Positions 17,804 through 26,136 of a stretch of 64,000 nucleotides of DNA are shown here, one piece after another. The translations under genes and the position numbers were made by a program. The stretch lies in the NCBI GenBank assembly GCA_016209015.1, contig JACQWY010000023.1:1-64000 (forward strand), written 5' to 3'. Origin of the DNA: Gammaproteobacteria bacterium (lineage in GTDB: Bacteria; Pseudomonadota; Gammaproteobacteria; Ga0077536). Every line of letters begins with the position of its first letter. Positions within the stretch are counted from its first letter, which is position 1. The notes beneath the pieces are model-generated. The model was not told the origin of the DNA. It searched no databases and saw only the letters and a list, made by a program, of their open reading frames with translations.

Positions 17804-18502
17804 TGCTTCGAACGTTCAGCAACTCATTCACAAGCGAAGGGAGCGCCATGGGAAAGCCAACCAATGGGGGAGGTGACTTGCTCGACCAGGAAGGCGCCGC
17901 CAACGGTCCGGACGACCAGCACTTGTTCGGGGGCGTCTGGACGCGCGTCAAGCTTGAAGCACTTGAGAAGTATCTTGTCGCGTTCAACACTGCCCTGAGC
18001 AAGCAGCAGTTCACCCGCATCTATATCGATGCCTTTGCAGGCACGGGCAGATGCGACATCTCGGTGAACGGTGCGAAGACCAGCATCGACGGGTCGGCCC
18101 GGCGCGCGTTGGCCGCCGATCCCGGGTTCCACAAGTACTGCTTCATCGAGCTCCTTCCCAAGAAGCTTGTCGCACTCCGAGCGCTTGGAGCGGAGCATCC
18201 GGGCAAGACCATCGAAGTTATTCCGAGCGACGCCAATGCTGCCTTGAAAGCACCTCTTCCCCTACGCTGGGCTTTACCGGCAGGCGGCGGACAACGCCGA
18301 TGCTCTGGATGCCGACAAAGAGGCATCGTTGACTCGTGTGTTGGGCACCGACGAATGGCGGCAGGCGTTCTACGTGCAGAAGCGCCAGACGGACCTGTTC
18401 GGCGGTGATGATGGCGATGAGAGCAGCGCCGATCACCGCGAGATGCTCGACTTCGTCTCCAAGCGCCTAGTTCCACGTCTGCTCGGTCCATTCAATAGTT
18501 GA
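17803..18502 (+). pseudogene. tcmP: three-Cys-motif partner protein TcmP, broken
   Basis: The first 150 codons match TcmP well: DQHLFGGVWTRVKLEALEKY, then FTRIYIDAFAGTGRCD (a methyltransferase-like glycine loop), IDGSARRALA, YCFIELLPKK and IEVIPSDANAALKA. At about 18250 the frame breaks. The next frame (+1) continues the family with FPYAGLYRQAADNADALDAD, VLGTDEWRQAFY and HREMLDFVSKRL, ending at 18502. The segment that normally joins these parts (containing the FLDPYG-type motif) is missing, so a short internal deletion with frameshift has occurred; the C-terminus also looks shortened. Starts are 17803 (overlapping the upstream stop) or 17848 with GAAGGGAGC before it. TcmP normally partners a Gp37/Gp68-like three-Cys protein, which is absent here. 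Confidence 0.75.
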
Positions 18503-18824
18503 CTGAGTGGTCACGTCGGTCTCCTTCTATTCGAGCGCAGGGCTTGCGGCTGAGTCTGCACAAATTTTTCCACAAACGTATTGAAGAGATCAGGCAGCGT
18601 AAAGCGCGTGTGGTTCTGTCTCTGCTTTGCGAAGGGTCCTGCAATCGGTACCGCGTCAGAGCCGTCGTATCGATCTGGGTCATACAGACAACACGCCGAG
18701 GTAGGTTTCAGCGTTATGGCGACGGCAGTTCGGTCATAGAGCTTGCAGAGCAGGTGGAACAGCACCGCGCAATCGGCATCGATGATCTTGAGATTACGCC
18801 CGCTCGCGCGCCAAGCGGCCGGAA
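18503..18824. other. island segment with possible gene debris
   Basis: About 320 bases between the broken TcmP gene and the UPF0149 gene. The only recognisable stretch is a short IstB-like piece on the minus strand (see 18700-18800). The rest gives no family match by eye. Confidence 0.5.
18700..18800 (-). pseudogene. possible IS21 IstB helper relic
   Basis: The minus-strand translation includes NLKIIDADCAVLFHLLCKLY followed by DRTAVAITL. This resembles the IstB segment in which a hydrophobic LLFHL helix and KLYERTS precede the sensor strand. Only about 30 residues remain, fused to unrelated sequence, so it can only be a fragment of an IS21-family ATPase. The match is short and uncertain. Confidence 0.35.
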
Positions 18825-19562
18825 TTAGTGCAAGTGGCTGCTCTTGCCGTGGCAGTGCTTGTGCTTCTTGCCTGAGCCGCAGGGGCATGGTGCATTTCTG
18901 CCCACCTTCTCCGGATTGCGGATCGGCTCCCGGCGCACGATACCGGGCGACCGCCCTTCGGCCAACGCTTTCTTGCGTTGTTCCAGAACAAGCGTGTGGA
19001 CCTTTCGAACGGTATCCCCCAAGCCGTCCGCGAGCGCCCGATGTTCGTCCAATGACAAGTCCTTCGTCTTCAGCGCGTCCCAACCTGCTTCGGTCCCGTA
19101 AAGCATGATTGTCGAAAGCCAGTCAGGATGGCCTGCGACGACGGACAGCCAGCCTTGCGAATCGAGCGCCACCCCTTTCATGAAGCCGCAGCACCACTTG
19201 TCGATGACGGGAACCGGATCCCCGTCGTTCGGGCTCTCCATGAGCAGCGGTTCGTAGTGCTCCGGTGTCTCCGGCAGCGTGCGCGCTATGTCGTTCATGT
19301 GACGCATCACGAGTTCCAGGATGCGCTGCGCCTGCGGCTCGTTCTCGAACTCCGGATCGTCCTCTCCACGCTCCATGTCCCACACCCAGCGCAGCCACTC
19401 GCTCGGCATGATCAAGTTGGGGCCGCAGACGATAGCGGTCAGAAATCCGTCCAGCGACGACACGTCCATCGACTCGTCGATGCCCTCGGCATCGAGCAGG
19501 AAGTTGTCGAGTTCTTCGACTTCCGCATCGGACAACGGTCCTTGGTCCAATGGGTTCTTCAC
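18825..19562 (-). CDS. UPF0149 (YecA) family protein with C-terminal SEC-C zinc motif
   Basis: A 245-residue protein. The UPF0149/YecA domain runs from about residue 10 to 170 (LSDAEVEELDNFLL, MDVSSLDGFLTAIVCGP, EWLRWVWD). A SEC-C metal-binding tail follows, with VGRNAPCPCGSGKKHKHCHG ligands like those at the end of SecA. The GTG at 19562 is chosen because the family begins with a short leader followed by NPLDQGPLSD. The longer in-frame ORF to 19670 would translate through a cluster of perfect hairpins and is unlikely. It lies inside the tRNA-Phe island. Function is unknown; SEC-C tails bind zinc and often mediate protein or ribosome contacts. Confidence 0.85.
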   Translation of the reverse strand: MKNPLDQGPLSDAEVEELDNFLLDAEGIDESMDVSSLDGFLTAIVCGPNLIMPSEWLRWVWDMERGEDDPEFENEPQAQRILELVMRHMNDIARTLPETPEHYEPLLMESPNDGDPVPVIDKWCCGFMKGVALDSQGWLSVVAGHPDWLSTIMLYGTEAGWDALKTKDLSLDEHRALADGLGDTVRKVHTLVLEQRKKALAEGRSPGIVRREPIRNPEKVGRNAPCPCGSGKKHKHCHGKSSHLH

Positions 19563-19579
19563 CGGCAATTCCCGACTAA

Positions 19580-19691
19580 GGAAGCTCTGAACAAGTTCAG
19601 AGCTTCCGGCGGCACAGGGATGTGCCGCCGTGAACAGTGGCGTAAGCCATTGTTCACGTAAGGTCGGCAAGAACCACGCTTCTTGCCGACC
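19580..19691. repeat. four tandem hairpins
   Basis: Four inverted repeats of different sequence stand almost end to end. They are 19580-19607 (13-bp stem, 2-base centre), 19608-19629 (9-bp stem, loop ggga), 19630-19657 (12-bp stem with one G-T pair, loop gtaa) and 19662-19691 (12-bp stem, 6-base loop). Stems are perfect apart from that wobble. The first lies 17 bases upstream of the GTG of the UPF0149 gene. It could be a structured leader RNA, a single-stranded recombination site or a transposon end. Confidence 0.85.
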
Positions 19692-19909
19692 GTGCTCTGA
19701 AAAGTCCAGGACCTACGGATGTTGAAGCGAGATTACACGGCCCGCATGGCGGACGCATCGCGACTCACGAATGCCTGTCGCGCCACGAGCGCGGGCAAAG
19801 GCTGACCGCCGGCCGAAGTGAAATGGCAACAATTTGGAAACACGAGCCGCACGACTTGTTCCGTAGCGCGTGAGAGCTTCAGTAACCGCTTGAAATAGAG
19901 GATGGGAAA

Positions 19910-19985
19910 TGGTGGCCAGGGACGGAATCGAACCATCGACACGCGGATTTTCAATCCGCTGCTCTACCAACTGAGCTACCTGGCC
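19910..19985 (-). tRNA. tRNA-Phe (GAA)
   Basis: A complete 76-base cloverleaf with encoded CCA. The acceptor stem is GGCCAGG/CCTGGCC, the D arm GCTC...GAGC, and the anticodon stem GCGGA/TCCGC with loop TTGAAAA (anticodon GAA). The T arm contains GGTTCGATTCC. Its 3' end faces the island and serves as the integration site (repeat 19913-19954). Confidence 0.97.
19913..19954 (-). repeat. attachment-site repeat inside tRNA-Phe
   Basis: Right-hand copy of the 42-bp repeat found at 16482-16523. It covers the tRNA from the anticodon loop to the discriminator base, the usual crossover region for tyrosine integrases. Confidence 0.88.
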
Positions 19986-20172
19986 AGGGAGTGGGCGCGC
20001 CGTGATGCGGGGGCGTGCCCCGCGCGGCGAGGGCGCTATTAGACAGGCGCCGCCCCGTCGAGTCAACCTGATGTCCGGTTCGGCGGACGACGGGCATAAT
20101 GGTGCCAGGCGCGTGGCCGGGAGGGCCGCGACGGCCCGAGCTCCGACGGAAGCGGTGTGAACGAGGTGCGAC

Positions 20173-20802
20173 ATGAGCATACCGTGGTCGATGGAAGGCG
20201 AGTACGCGCACGCGTGCAGTTGCCATTCCGAAGTCGTGAATTCTTCGCCCGGCACGACGCCGGCGGCGCTGTCCTGCAAGCTCGCGCTGACGTTCCGCAT
20301 CGAGATGGGTCACTTCGGCGCCGTGCCGCTCGACGCGCTCGCGTTCGCGGTCGTCGCGGCGACGCCGGGCGCGCTCGCGCGCGGCGGCTGGCGACTCGGC
20401 GTCATCGTCGAGGAGCGGGCGAACCTCGCCCAACTGCAGGCGCTCACGCGCGTCGCGAGCGGGCAGGCCGGGGGCCCGCCAGCGCGCCTCGGCCAGCTCA
20501 CCGGGCAGTTCGCGGGCGTCGAGCGCGCGCCGATCTTCTTCGTCACCGACGGCGCGCGCTGTCGCGTTCACGTTCCGGGCATGCTCGATCAAATCGTCGA
20601 AGGTCTGGCGAGCCGCGAACGGCCGGGCGAGTTCCTCGCCATCGATTGCACCGTGCCCACCGCGGATCCGCCGCTCGCTCTCGCCCACGCAGTGCGCAAC
20701 GTCATCCACTGCTTCGGCATCGACTGGGGCGACGACCCGGCCGCCGCGCCGCGGCGCGACGGACACTTCGCCCGCTTCTCCTGGCAGGGCGAGGCGATCT
20801 GA
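20173..20802 (+). CDS. DUF1326 domain-containing protein
   Basis: A 209-residue protein of the DUF1326 family, with the early CSC motif (EYAHACSCH) typical of the group. The family usually has a length near 200 residues and is often encoded beside a DUF2182 membrane protein, as here. Its role is unestablished; a metal-related function is often proposed because of the conserved cysteines and the partner. No signal peptide is seen. The ATG at 20173 is chosen because the family motif starts within ten residues. The DUF2182 gene begins 8 bases after its stop. Confidence 0.8.
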   Translation: MSIPWSMEGEYAHACSCHSEVVNSSPGTTPAALSCKLALTFRIEMGHFGAVPLDALAFAVVAATPGALARGGWRLGVIVEERANLAQLQALTRVASGQAGGPPARLGQLTGQFAGVERAPIFFVTDGARCRVHVPGMLDQIVEGLASRERPGEFLAIDCTVPTADPPLALAHAVRNVIHCFGIDWGDDPAAAPRRDGHFARFSWQGEAI

Positions 20803-20810
20803 GCGGCGCG

Positions 20811-21566
20811 GTGCACGATCGTCTCGCACGCCTCCTCGCCGCGGGGGCGCTCGTCGTCGTCGCCGCGGGCTGCTGGTGGGCGCTTGCGGAGACGGCCTCG
20901 CTCATGACGAGCATGCGCGGCGAAGGCCTGCTGATGACGCTCATGATGCTGATGATGAGCCCGGCCGCCGCCGGCCCTTATCTCGCGGCCGCGGGCGTGA
21001 TGTGGATCGCGATGATGATCGCCATGATGACGCCCGCGATCCTGCCGACACTGCTCGTCTTCGCGCGTCTCGAGGGCCGGCAGCGCGCGGGCACGGCGCA
21101 GCTCGCGGCATTCGCGGCGGGTTATCTCGTGCTGTGGTCCGGCTTCGGGCTTCTCGCCGCGGGACTGCAGTGGTGGCTGCACGGGGCGAACGCCTTGCAC
21201 ACCGCCGCGCTCGCGACCTCACCGCGCGCCGCGGGCACGATCCTGATCGCGGCCGGCCTCTATCAGTTCACGCCGTTCAAGAGCGCCTGCCTCTCGCACT
21301 GCCAGTCGCCGCTCGGCTTCCTGTTGGGGCACTGGCGCGACGGCACGGCCGGCGCGTTCCGCATGGGCCTCGCGCACGGCCGTTACTGTCTCGGCTGCTG
21401 CGCGGCGCTGATGGCGGTGATGTTCGCCGGCGGTGTAATGAGCCTCGGCACGATGGCCGCGGTGAGCGCCATCATCCTGCTCGAACGTCTGCTGCCGTCG
21501 GGGCGTGTCGCGAGCTGGGGACCGGGGCTCGCGCTGCTCGGTTGGGGCGTGGCGCTCGTCGTCTGA
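20811..21566 (+). CDS. DUF2182 integral membrane protein
   Basis: A 251-residue polytopic membrane protein with a GTG start at 20811. Family hallmarks are the methionine-rich helix WIAMMIAMMTPAILP, then GLYQFTPFKSACLSHCQSPL, and HGRYCLGCCAALMAVMFAGG. The conserved Cys, His and Met residues lie at membrane ends and have led to the description of predicted metal-binding membrane protein. It follows the DUF1326 gene by 8 bases, a pairing seen in many bacteria, so the two probably act together. The transported or bound species is unknown. Confidence 0.85.
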   Translation: MHDRLARLLAAGALVVVAAGCWWALAETASLMTSMRGEGLLMTLMMLMMSPAAAGPYLAAAGVMWIAMMIAMMTPAILPTLLVFARLEGRQRAGTAQLAAFAAGYLVLWSGFGLLAAGLQWWLHGANALHTAALATSPRAAGTILIAAGLYQFTPFKSACLSHCQSPLGFLLGHWRDGTAGAFRMGLAHGRYCLGCCAALMAVMFAGGVMSLGTMAAVSAIILLERLLPSGRVASWGPGLALLGWGVALVV

Positions 21567-21579
21567 CGGCGCCGCGCGC

Positions 21580-21849
21580 TCAGGTCTGCGGCTTGTACTG
21601 ATCGGGCGCGGCCGAGCCGTCGCCGAAGAAATATTTTTCCATTTCGGCTTCGAGGAATTTGCGATCCTTCGGCTCGATCGGCGTGAGGCGATACTCGTTG
21701 ATGAGCATCGTCTGGTGCTTGAGCCAGCCGGCCCACGCTTCCTTCGACACCTGATCGAAGATGCGCTTGCCGAGCGCGCCGGGATAAGGCGGCATCGCGA
21801 GCCCCTCTGCTTCGCGTCCGAGTTTGATGCAATTGACCGTGCGTGCCAT
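21580..21849 (-). CDS. yggX: YggX, Fe(II)-trafficking / oxidative damage protection protein
   Basis: An 89-residue protein matching YggX throughout: [15 protein letters not shown] with the single conserved Cys near residue 7, then [34 protein letters not shown] and a short charged tail. YggX protects iron-sulfur proteins against oxidative damage and may move iron. Its gene follows mutY (an Fe-S enzyme) by nine bases, the usual gammaproteobacterial arrangement, and the two are probably translated from one transcript with asmA. Confidence 0.95.
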   Translation of the reverse strand: MARTVNCIKLGREAEGLAMPPYPGALGKRIFDQVSKEAWAGWLKHQTMLINEYRLTPIEPKDRKFLEAEMEKYFFGDGSAAPDQYKPQT

Positions 21850-21858
21850 GTCCGTCCT

Positions 21859-22941
21859 CTAAGCCGATGTGACCTTCGTGCCGCGACGCTGCGTCGCGTC
21901 GCGCAGACTCTCGATGAGCCGCGCCACCGGCGCGGCGAGGCCTATCGCCCGCGGCGTCGTGACCTTATACCAAACGCGGTCCGCCGAATCCATGAGCGTC
22001 GCGGACGTGCCGTCGACGCTCACGTGCACGGGGGCGATCTCGAGGCGGAAGTGCGTGAAGGTGTGGGAGATCGGGGCGAGCTCGCGGGTGACGAGCGCCG
22101 CGCCGAGGCCGAGCTTCGCGAGACTCGCCGCGGCGTCGTTCTCGAATTCCGGAAAGCTCCACAGGCCGCCCCAGATCCCGGCCGGTGGCCGCCGCTCGAG
22201 CAGAAGCGCGCCGTCGGGACGTTCGGCGACGAGGAAGCGCGTGCGCTTCACCGGCACCGCGCGCTTCGGGCGCGGCGCGGGAATTTCGTGCTGCCGGTGC
22301 TCGATGCGCGCGACGCAAGCGGCGGCGACGGGACAGCGCCCGCATTCGGGATTGCGGCGCACGCACAGCGTCGCGCCGAGATCCATGATCGCCTGCGTAT
22401 AGTCGCCGGGGCGCGCAGCCGGCATCAGCGCATCGGCGAGCGTCCACAACGCACGCTGCACGGCCGCGTTCCCGACCCAGCCCGCGAGGCCGCGATGGCG
22501 CGTCAGCACGCGTTTCACGTTGCCGTCGAGGATCGGCACGCGCTGCCCGAACGCGAGCGAGAGGATCGCGCCCGCCGTCGAGCGGCCGATGCCGGGCAGC
22601 GCGGCGAGCGCTTCGAGCGTCCCGGGCAATGCCCCGGCGTGCGCGGCGGCGATGCGCTCCGCGGCGCGCTTGAGATTGCGCGCGCGGGCGTAATAGCCGA
22701 GGCCGGACCAGTGGTGGAGCACCTCGTCGAGCGGCGCGGCGGCGAGCGCCGCGACGTCCGGAAAGCGCGCCATGAAGCGCGCGTAGTAGGGGATGACGGT
22801 CGCGACCTGGGTCTGCTGCAGCATGATCTCCGAGACCCACACGTGATAGGCCGTCGGGTCCCGTTGCCAGGGCAGATCGTGGCGGCCGTGCACGTCGAAC
22901 CAGGCAAGCAGCGCGCCCGCGAAATCGGAATTCTTCGCCAT
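21859..22941 (-). CDS. mutY: A/G-specific adenine glycosylase MutY
   Basis: A 360-residue DNA repair enzyme that removes adenine mispaired with 8-oxoguanine. It has the EIMLQQTQV motif (catalytic Glu38), the helix-hairpin-helix LPGIGRSTAGAI (about residues 115-127) with catalytic Asp139 in PILDGN, and the 4Fe-4S loop Cys193, Cys200, Cys203, Cys209 (C-X6-C-X2-C-X5-C). A C-terminal NUDIX-like domain recognises 8-oxoG. All key residues are present and the length is usual. It sits between asmA (18 bases upstream) and yggX. Confidence 0.97.
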   Translation of the reverse strand: MAKNSDFAGALLAWFDVHGRHDLPWQRDPTAYHVWVSEIMLQQTQVATVIPYYARFMARFPDVAALAAAPLDEVLHHWSGLGYYARARNLKRAAERIAAAHAGALPGTLEALAALPGIGRSTAGAILSLAFGQRVPILDGNVKRVLTRHRGLAGWVGNAAVQRALWTLADALMPAARPGDYTQAIMDLGATLCVRRNPECGRCPVAAACVARIEHRQHEIPAPRPKRAVPVKRTRFLVAERPDGALLLERRPPAGIWGGLWSFPEFENDAAASLAKLGLGAALVTRELAPISHTFTHFRLEIAPVHVSVDGTSATLMDSADRVWYKVTTPRAIGLAAPVARLIESLRDATQRRGTKVTSA

Positions 22942-22959
22942 GCGCCGGGCGTGCTTTCC

Positions 22960-25900
22960 TCAGAATCCGTTGAAGAGCTTCTTCAGCACGTCGCCGCCCT
23001 TCTTCTCGATCTGCTTCTTGATCGCCTGCGTCGCGGCCGCTTTCGCGATGTCGCCGAAATCGGGCAGACAGCTCTTGCCTGAAATCTCGCCGCGGCAGCG
23101 CAGCGGGATCGTGTAGCCGCCGAGCTTGTAGGTCTTCGCGCCCTGCGTCGTGCTCGCCTGGTCGACGGAGATCTGGGGATCGTGCTTCCAGCTCATGTCG
23201 TTCAGATTCGCGAGCATGCCGCTGTCCGTGATCTTGAAGCCGGCGCCGTTCATCAGGAGATCCTTCGTCGTGATCGTGCCCTGCCGCAGATCGAGCGTGC
23301 CGGTCAGCGACTGGAACTGCGTCTGGCCGCCGGTCGGCAGCGGCGGCACGTTCTTGCTCTCGATCGCGACCTCGGCCGCGTGCAGGATCGCCGGCACGTC
23401 GACGCCCCGGAAGATGCCGTTCTGCACGTTGACCTTGATCTGCCCGCCGAGCGTGTTCTCGAGTCGCGCCGAAGTCCCGCCGAGCGCGGAGAGGCGCACG
23501 TCGAGGTTCGCCGTGCCGGACAGCACGTCCTTGTCCGCGAGATCCTTCAGCAGCGGTTCGAGCGCGACGTTCGTGAGCTTCGTGTCGATGTCGAGCTTCG
23601 CCTCCGCGCCGGTCGCGTCGATCGCGGCGTGACCGTCGTACCTGCCCTGGTAGAGATCGGCGGCGATCGGGCTCATCGCGAGCTTGCCGCCGCTGCCGGT
23701 CGCGCCGAGCTTCACGTTCGCGAGCCTGAGTCCCGACACCTGCAGCGCGCCCGCGTCGAAGTGCCCGTCGAGCTTCACCTTGCGCAAGGTCTCGACGGGC
23801 AGCAGCGCCGCACCCGCGGCGGCGGCCTCGGGTGTCGCGGCGCGCGTCTCCTTCCCGCGCTTCGGCGGCAGATAGCGATCGGCGTCGAGCGTGTCGAGCG
23901 TGAGCTTGAAGGCGACGTCGGGGCCTGCGAAATCCCTTACCGCGACGTTGCCGTTCAGCGTGCTGCCGTCGAGCTTCACGCTCAGCGGATCGAGCGCGAC
24001 GCTCCGCGCCGTGCCCTTGAACTTCGTCGACAGCGCGACGGCCGAGAGCGCGTTCGGATCCGCCATCGGGCCGAGCTTCACGCCGAGATCGACGAGCGCC
24101 TTGCGCAGATTCGCCGCCGGCAGATCGAGCGTGCCGCTGAATTCCGGCGCGCTCGAAATCTTCGTCGCCTCGAGCGCGCCCTCGAGATTCAGCCCGAGGC
24201 CCGTGAGGCTCAGATCCTGCACGTTCGCCGTCTCGTTCGCGAGGCTCAGCTTCACGTTGCCCGCGCCGAGCACGAGATCGCCCACGCCGTTCACCGCGGC
24301 GGTGAGCTTCAGCGGGCTGATGGCGAGATTGGCGCGCGTGCCCTTGACGGCCGCGTCGAGCGCGAGCGATTTCACGGACTTCGCCATGTCGGCCTGGCCG
24401 AGCGCGGCGAGCACGGCGCCCGGCTGTTCGTCGCGGAGCGTGAACTGGCCGTCGAGCGCGTCCTTGTTCGCTTCGAAGTGGCCCGACGCGGTCGCGGCGA
24501 GCGCTTTCGCTTCGAGCTTCGGCACGCTGATGCGCCCGGCTTTCGGCGTCGCGTCGAAACCGATCGCGAGCGTGAACGACTTGTCGGCGACGCCGGCGAG
24601 ATTCTTCGCGAATTCCGCGAGGCCCGCGCCGCCGCCGAAGCCTGCGGCGACCGCGAGCAGTGCCGGCAGATCCTTGCCGCGCGCATCGAGCGTGCCTTTC
24701 ACGCTCATCTTCTCGCCCTTGCCGTCCGCCGCGAACTGGCCGCCGAGCTCGTTGCCGAGTACGCGGATCTGCAGTTGATCGAGCTTCATCTCGCCCTTCG
24801 CGAGATCGCCGTCGAGTGCGGTCGCGACGTCGAAGGACTTGTCGCCGGCTTTCGCGAGCGCCTGTTGCAGCGCCTCGCTCTGCTTCGCGTCGAGGCCCTG
24901 CAACTGGCTCGCGACGAGCACGACGGCGGGCAGATCCGCGCCCGCGGCATGCAGCCTGCCGTGCACGGCAGGCTCGTCCGTGTTCGCGCGTTCCGCATCG
25001 ATGTTTCCGGTGAGCGTCGCGCCGACGAGCTTCGCTTCGAGCGCGGGCACTTTCACGATGCCGCTCTCCATGTTCGCGTCGAAGTCCGTCTTCAGGCCGA
25101 AACTGCGATCCCCGAGCTGTGCGAGCCGGCCGGCGGCGGGCAGACCGAGCGCCTTGAACAGCACGGCGATGTCCGTCCCTTCGAGCGCGAGCCGGCCCTT
25201 GCCGCCCGGATGCGCGGCGTTCAGATGATCGGCGTGCACTTCGCCTGCGAGCTTGACGCCCGGACCGTCGAGCGTGAGGCCGGTGAGCTCGAGCGTGCCC
25301 TCGTCCGCATTCGCGTCGAGCGCGAAGGCCGCTTTCACGTCCGCCTTGCCGCCCGGCAGATCCGGGCCCTGGGCCGCGAAATCGAGCGCGAAGGGTTTGA
25401 TGGTGTAGCGGCCGTCACCGGGGTCGTAGCTCGCCGTGCCCGCGATCGTGAGCGGGCCCGAGAGCGTCGGCTGTTTCGCCGCGACGTCGCCCGTCAGCTT
25501 GAACTCGACCGGTGCGCCGACGGCGTACGGGCCGGTCGTCACGTTCAACTTCGTGAGTGAGAACTGGCGCCCGCTCTGCTCGTCGCGGAACGTGAACGCG
25601 GCATCACGCACGTCCACACCGCCGAGCGCGAGCCCGGCCGCGCTGCCGCCGCCGTTCGCGGTCTTGTCGCCGGCCGTGCCGGACTTCGAGAGATCCGTCC
25701 AGTTCGTCGTGCCGTCCTCGTGCCGGACGAGGTGCACCTCGGCGCCGTAGAGCTTGAACGTGTCCATCTCGATCCGGCTCGACAGCAGCGGCAGCGTCGC
25801 GACGGACACCGCGATCTTCTTCGCGGCGACGAAGGGCTCGGGCCCGAAGCCTTCGGCGTTGCCGAACGTGACGGGGCCGGCCTCGAGCCGCACTTTCGGG

Positions 25901-26082
25901 AAGAAGCCCCATTCGATCGGACCCTCGATGGTGAGGGCGCGGCCCGTGCTCGCCGCGACCTTCGCCGCAAGCTCCGATTTATAGCGGTTCGGATCCGCGA
26001 GCACGGCGACGGCCGCGAGAGCCGCGAGGAAGAGGACGACGAGCACGCCGCCGACGATCGCGAGGACTTTCACTGCTTTCAT
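22960..26082 (-). CDS. AsmA family protein
   Basis: A 1040-residue envelope protein of the AsmA/TamB-like superfamily, implicated in outer-membrane lipid homeostasis. One N-terminal membrane anchor (about residues 5-29) is followed by the family start DPNRYKSELAAKVAASTGRA and LTIEGPIEWGFFPKVRLEAG. A very long periplasmic body of repeating beta-rich segments (many SLDPLSVKLDGSTLNG-like units) follows, and then a conserved AsmA C-terminal region with FKITDSGM. It is longer than the usual 600-750 residues because the repetitive central part is extended. The mutY-yggX linkage matches other gammaproteobacteria. Confidence 0.92.
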   Translation of the reverse strand: MKAVKVLAIVGGVLVVLFLAALAAVAVLADPNRYKSELAAKVAASTGRALTIEGPIEWGFFPKVRLEAGPVTFGNAEGFGPEPFVAAKKIAVSVATLPLLSSRIEMDTFKLYGAEVHLVRHEDGTTNWTDLSKSGTAGDKTANGGGSAAGLALGGVDVRDAAFTFRDEQSGRQFSLTKLNVTTGPYAVGAPVEFKLTGDVAAKQPTLSGPLTIAGTASYDPGDGRYTIKPFALDFAAQGPDLPGGKADVKAAFALDANADEGTLELTGLTLDGPGVKLAGEVHADHLNAAHPGGKGRLALEGTDIAVLFKALGLPAAGRLAQLGDRSFGLKTDFDANMESGIVKVPALEAKLVGATLTGNIDAERANTDEPAVHGRLHAAGADLPAVVLVASQLQGLDAKQSEALQQALAKAGDKSFDVATALDGDLAKGEMKLDQLQIRVLGNELGGQFAADGKGEKMSVKGTLDARGKDLPALLAVAAGFGGGAGLAEFAKNLAGVADKSFTLAIGFDATPKAGRISVPKLEAKALAATASGHFEANKDALDGQFTLRDEQPGAVLAALGQADMAKSVKSLALDAAVKGTRANLAISPLKLTAAVNGVGDLVLGAGNVKLSLANETANVQDLSLTGLGLNLEGALEATKISSAPEFSGTLDLPAANLRKALVDLGVKLGPMADPNALSAVALSTKFKGTARSVALDPLSVKLDGSTLNGNVAVRDFAGPDVAFKLTLDTLDADRYLPPKRGKETRAATPEAAAAGAALLPVETLRKVKLDGHFDAGALQVSGLRLANVKLGATGSGGKLAMSPIAADLYQGRYDGHAAIDATGAEAKLDIDTKLTNVALEPLLKDLADKDVLSGTANLDVRLSALGGTSARLENTLGGQIKVNVQNGIFRGVDVPAILHAAEVAIESKNVPPLPTGGQTQFQSLTGTLDLRQGTITTKDLLMNGAGFKITDSGMLANLNDMSWKHDPQISVDQASTTQGAKTYKLGGYTIPLRCRGEISGKSCLPDFGDIAKAAATQAIKKQIEKKGGDVLKKLFNGF

Positions 26083-26136
26083 GGCCGTACTCCTTGGGAA
26101 TGTCGTGCGGCGCGCCTCACGCCGCGGATGCGGTTG

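Larger units (their letters stand above)
16482..19954. mobile_element. small genomic island integrated at tRNA-Phe(GAA)
   Basis: A 3.5-kb segment between the 42-bp direct repeat halves. The intact tRNA is at the right end with its 3' end facing the island, and the displaced 3' fragment is at the left end. The interior is visibly less GC-rich (especially 16955-17803) and holds a T5orf172/GIY-YIG gene, a broken TcmP gene, a possible IstB relic, an UPF0149/SEC-C gene and a hairpin cluster. No integrase gene remains, so this is either a degraded island or one mobilised in trans. Confidence 0.75.

Noticed and set aside
19563-19670. Upstream extension of the UPF0149 protein through the hairpins
   Set aside because: Translation would read through perfect hairpins, and the family N-terminus fits the GTG at 19562.
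19580-19691. CRISPR array or simple REP repeats
   Set aside because: The four hairpins differ in sequence and have no constant repeat or spacer length.
23182-25560. 792-residue open frame antisense to asmA
   Set aside because: Shadow frame. AsmA features are on the minus strand.
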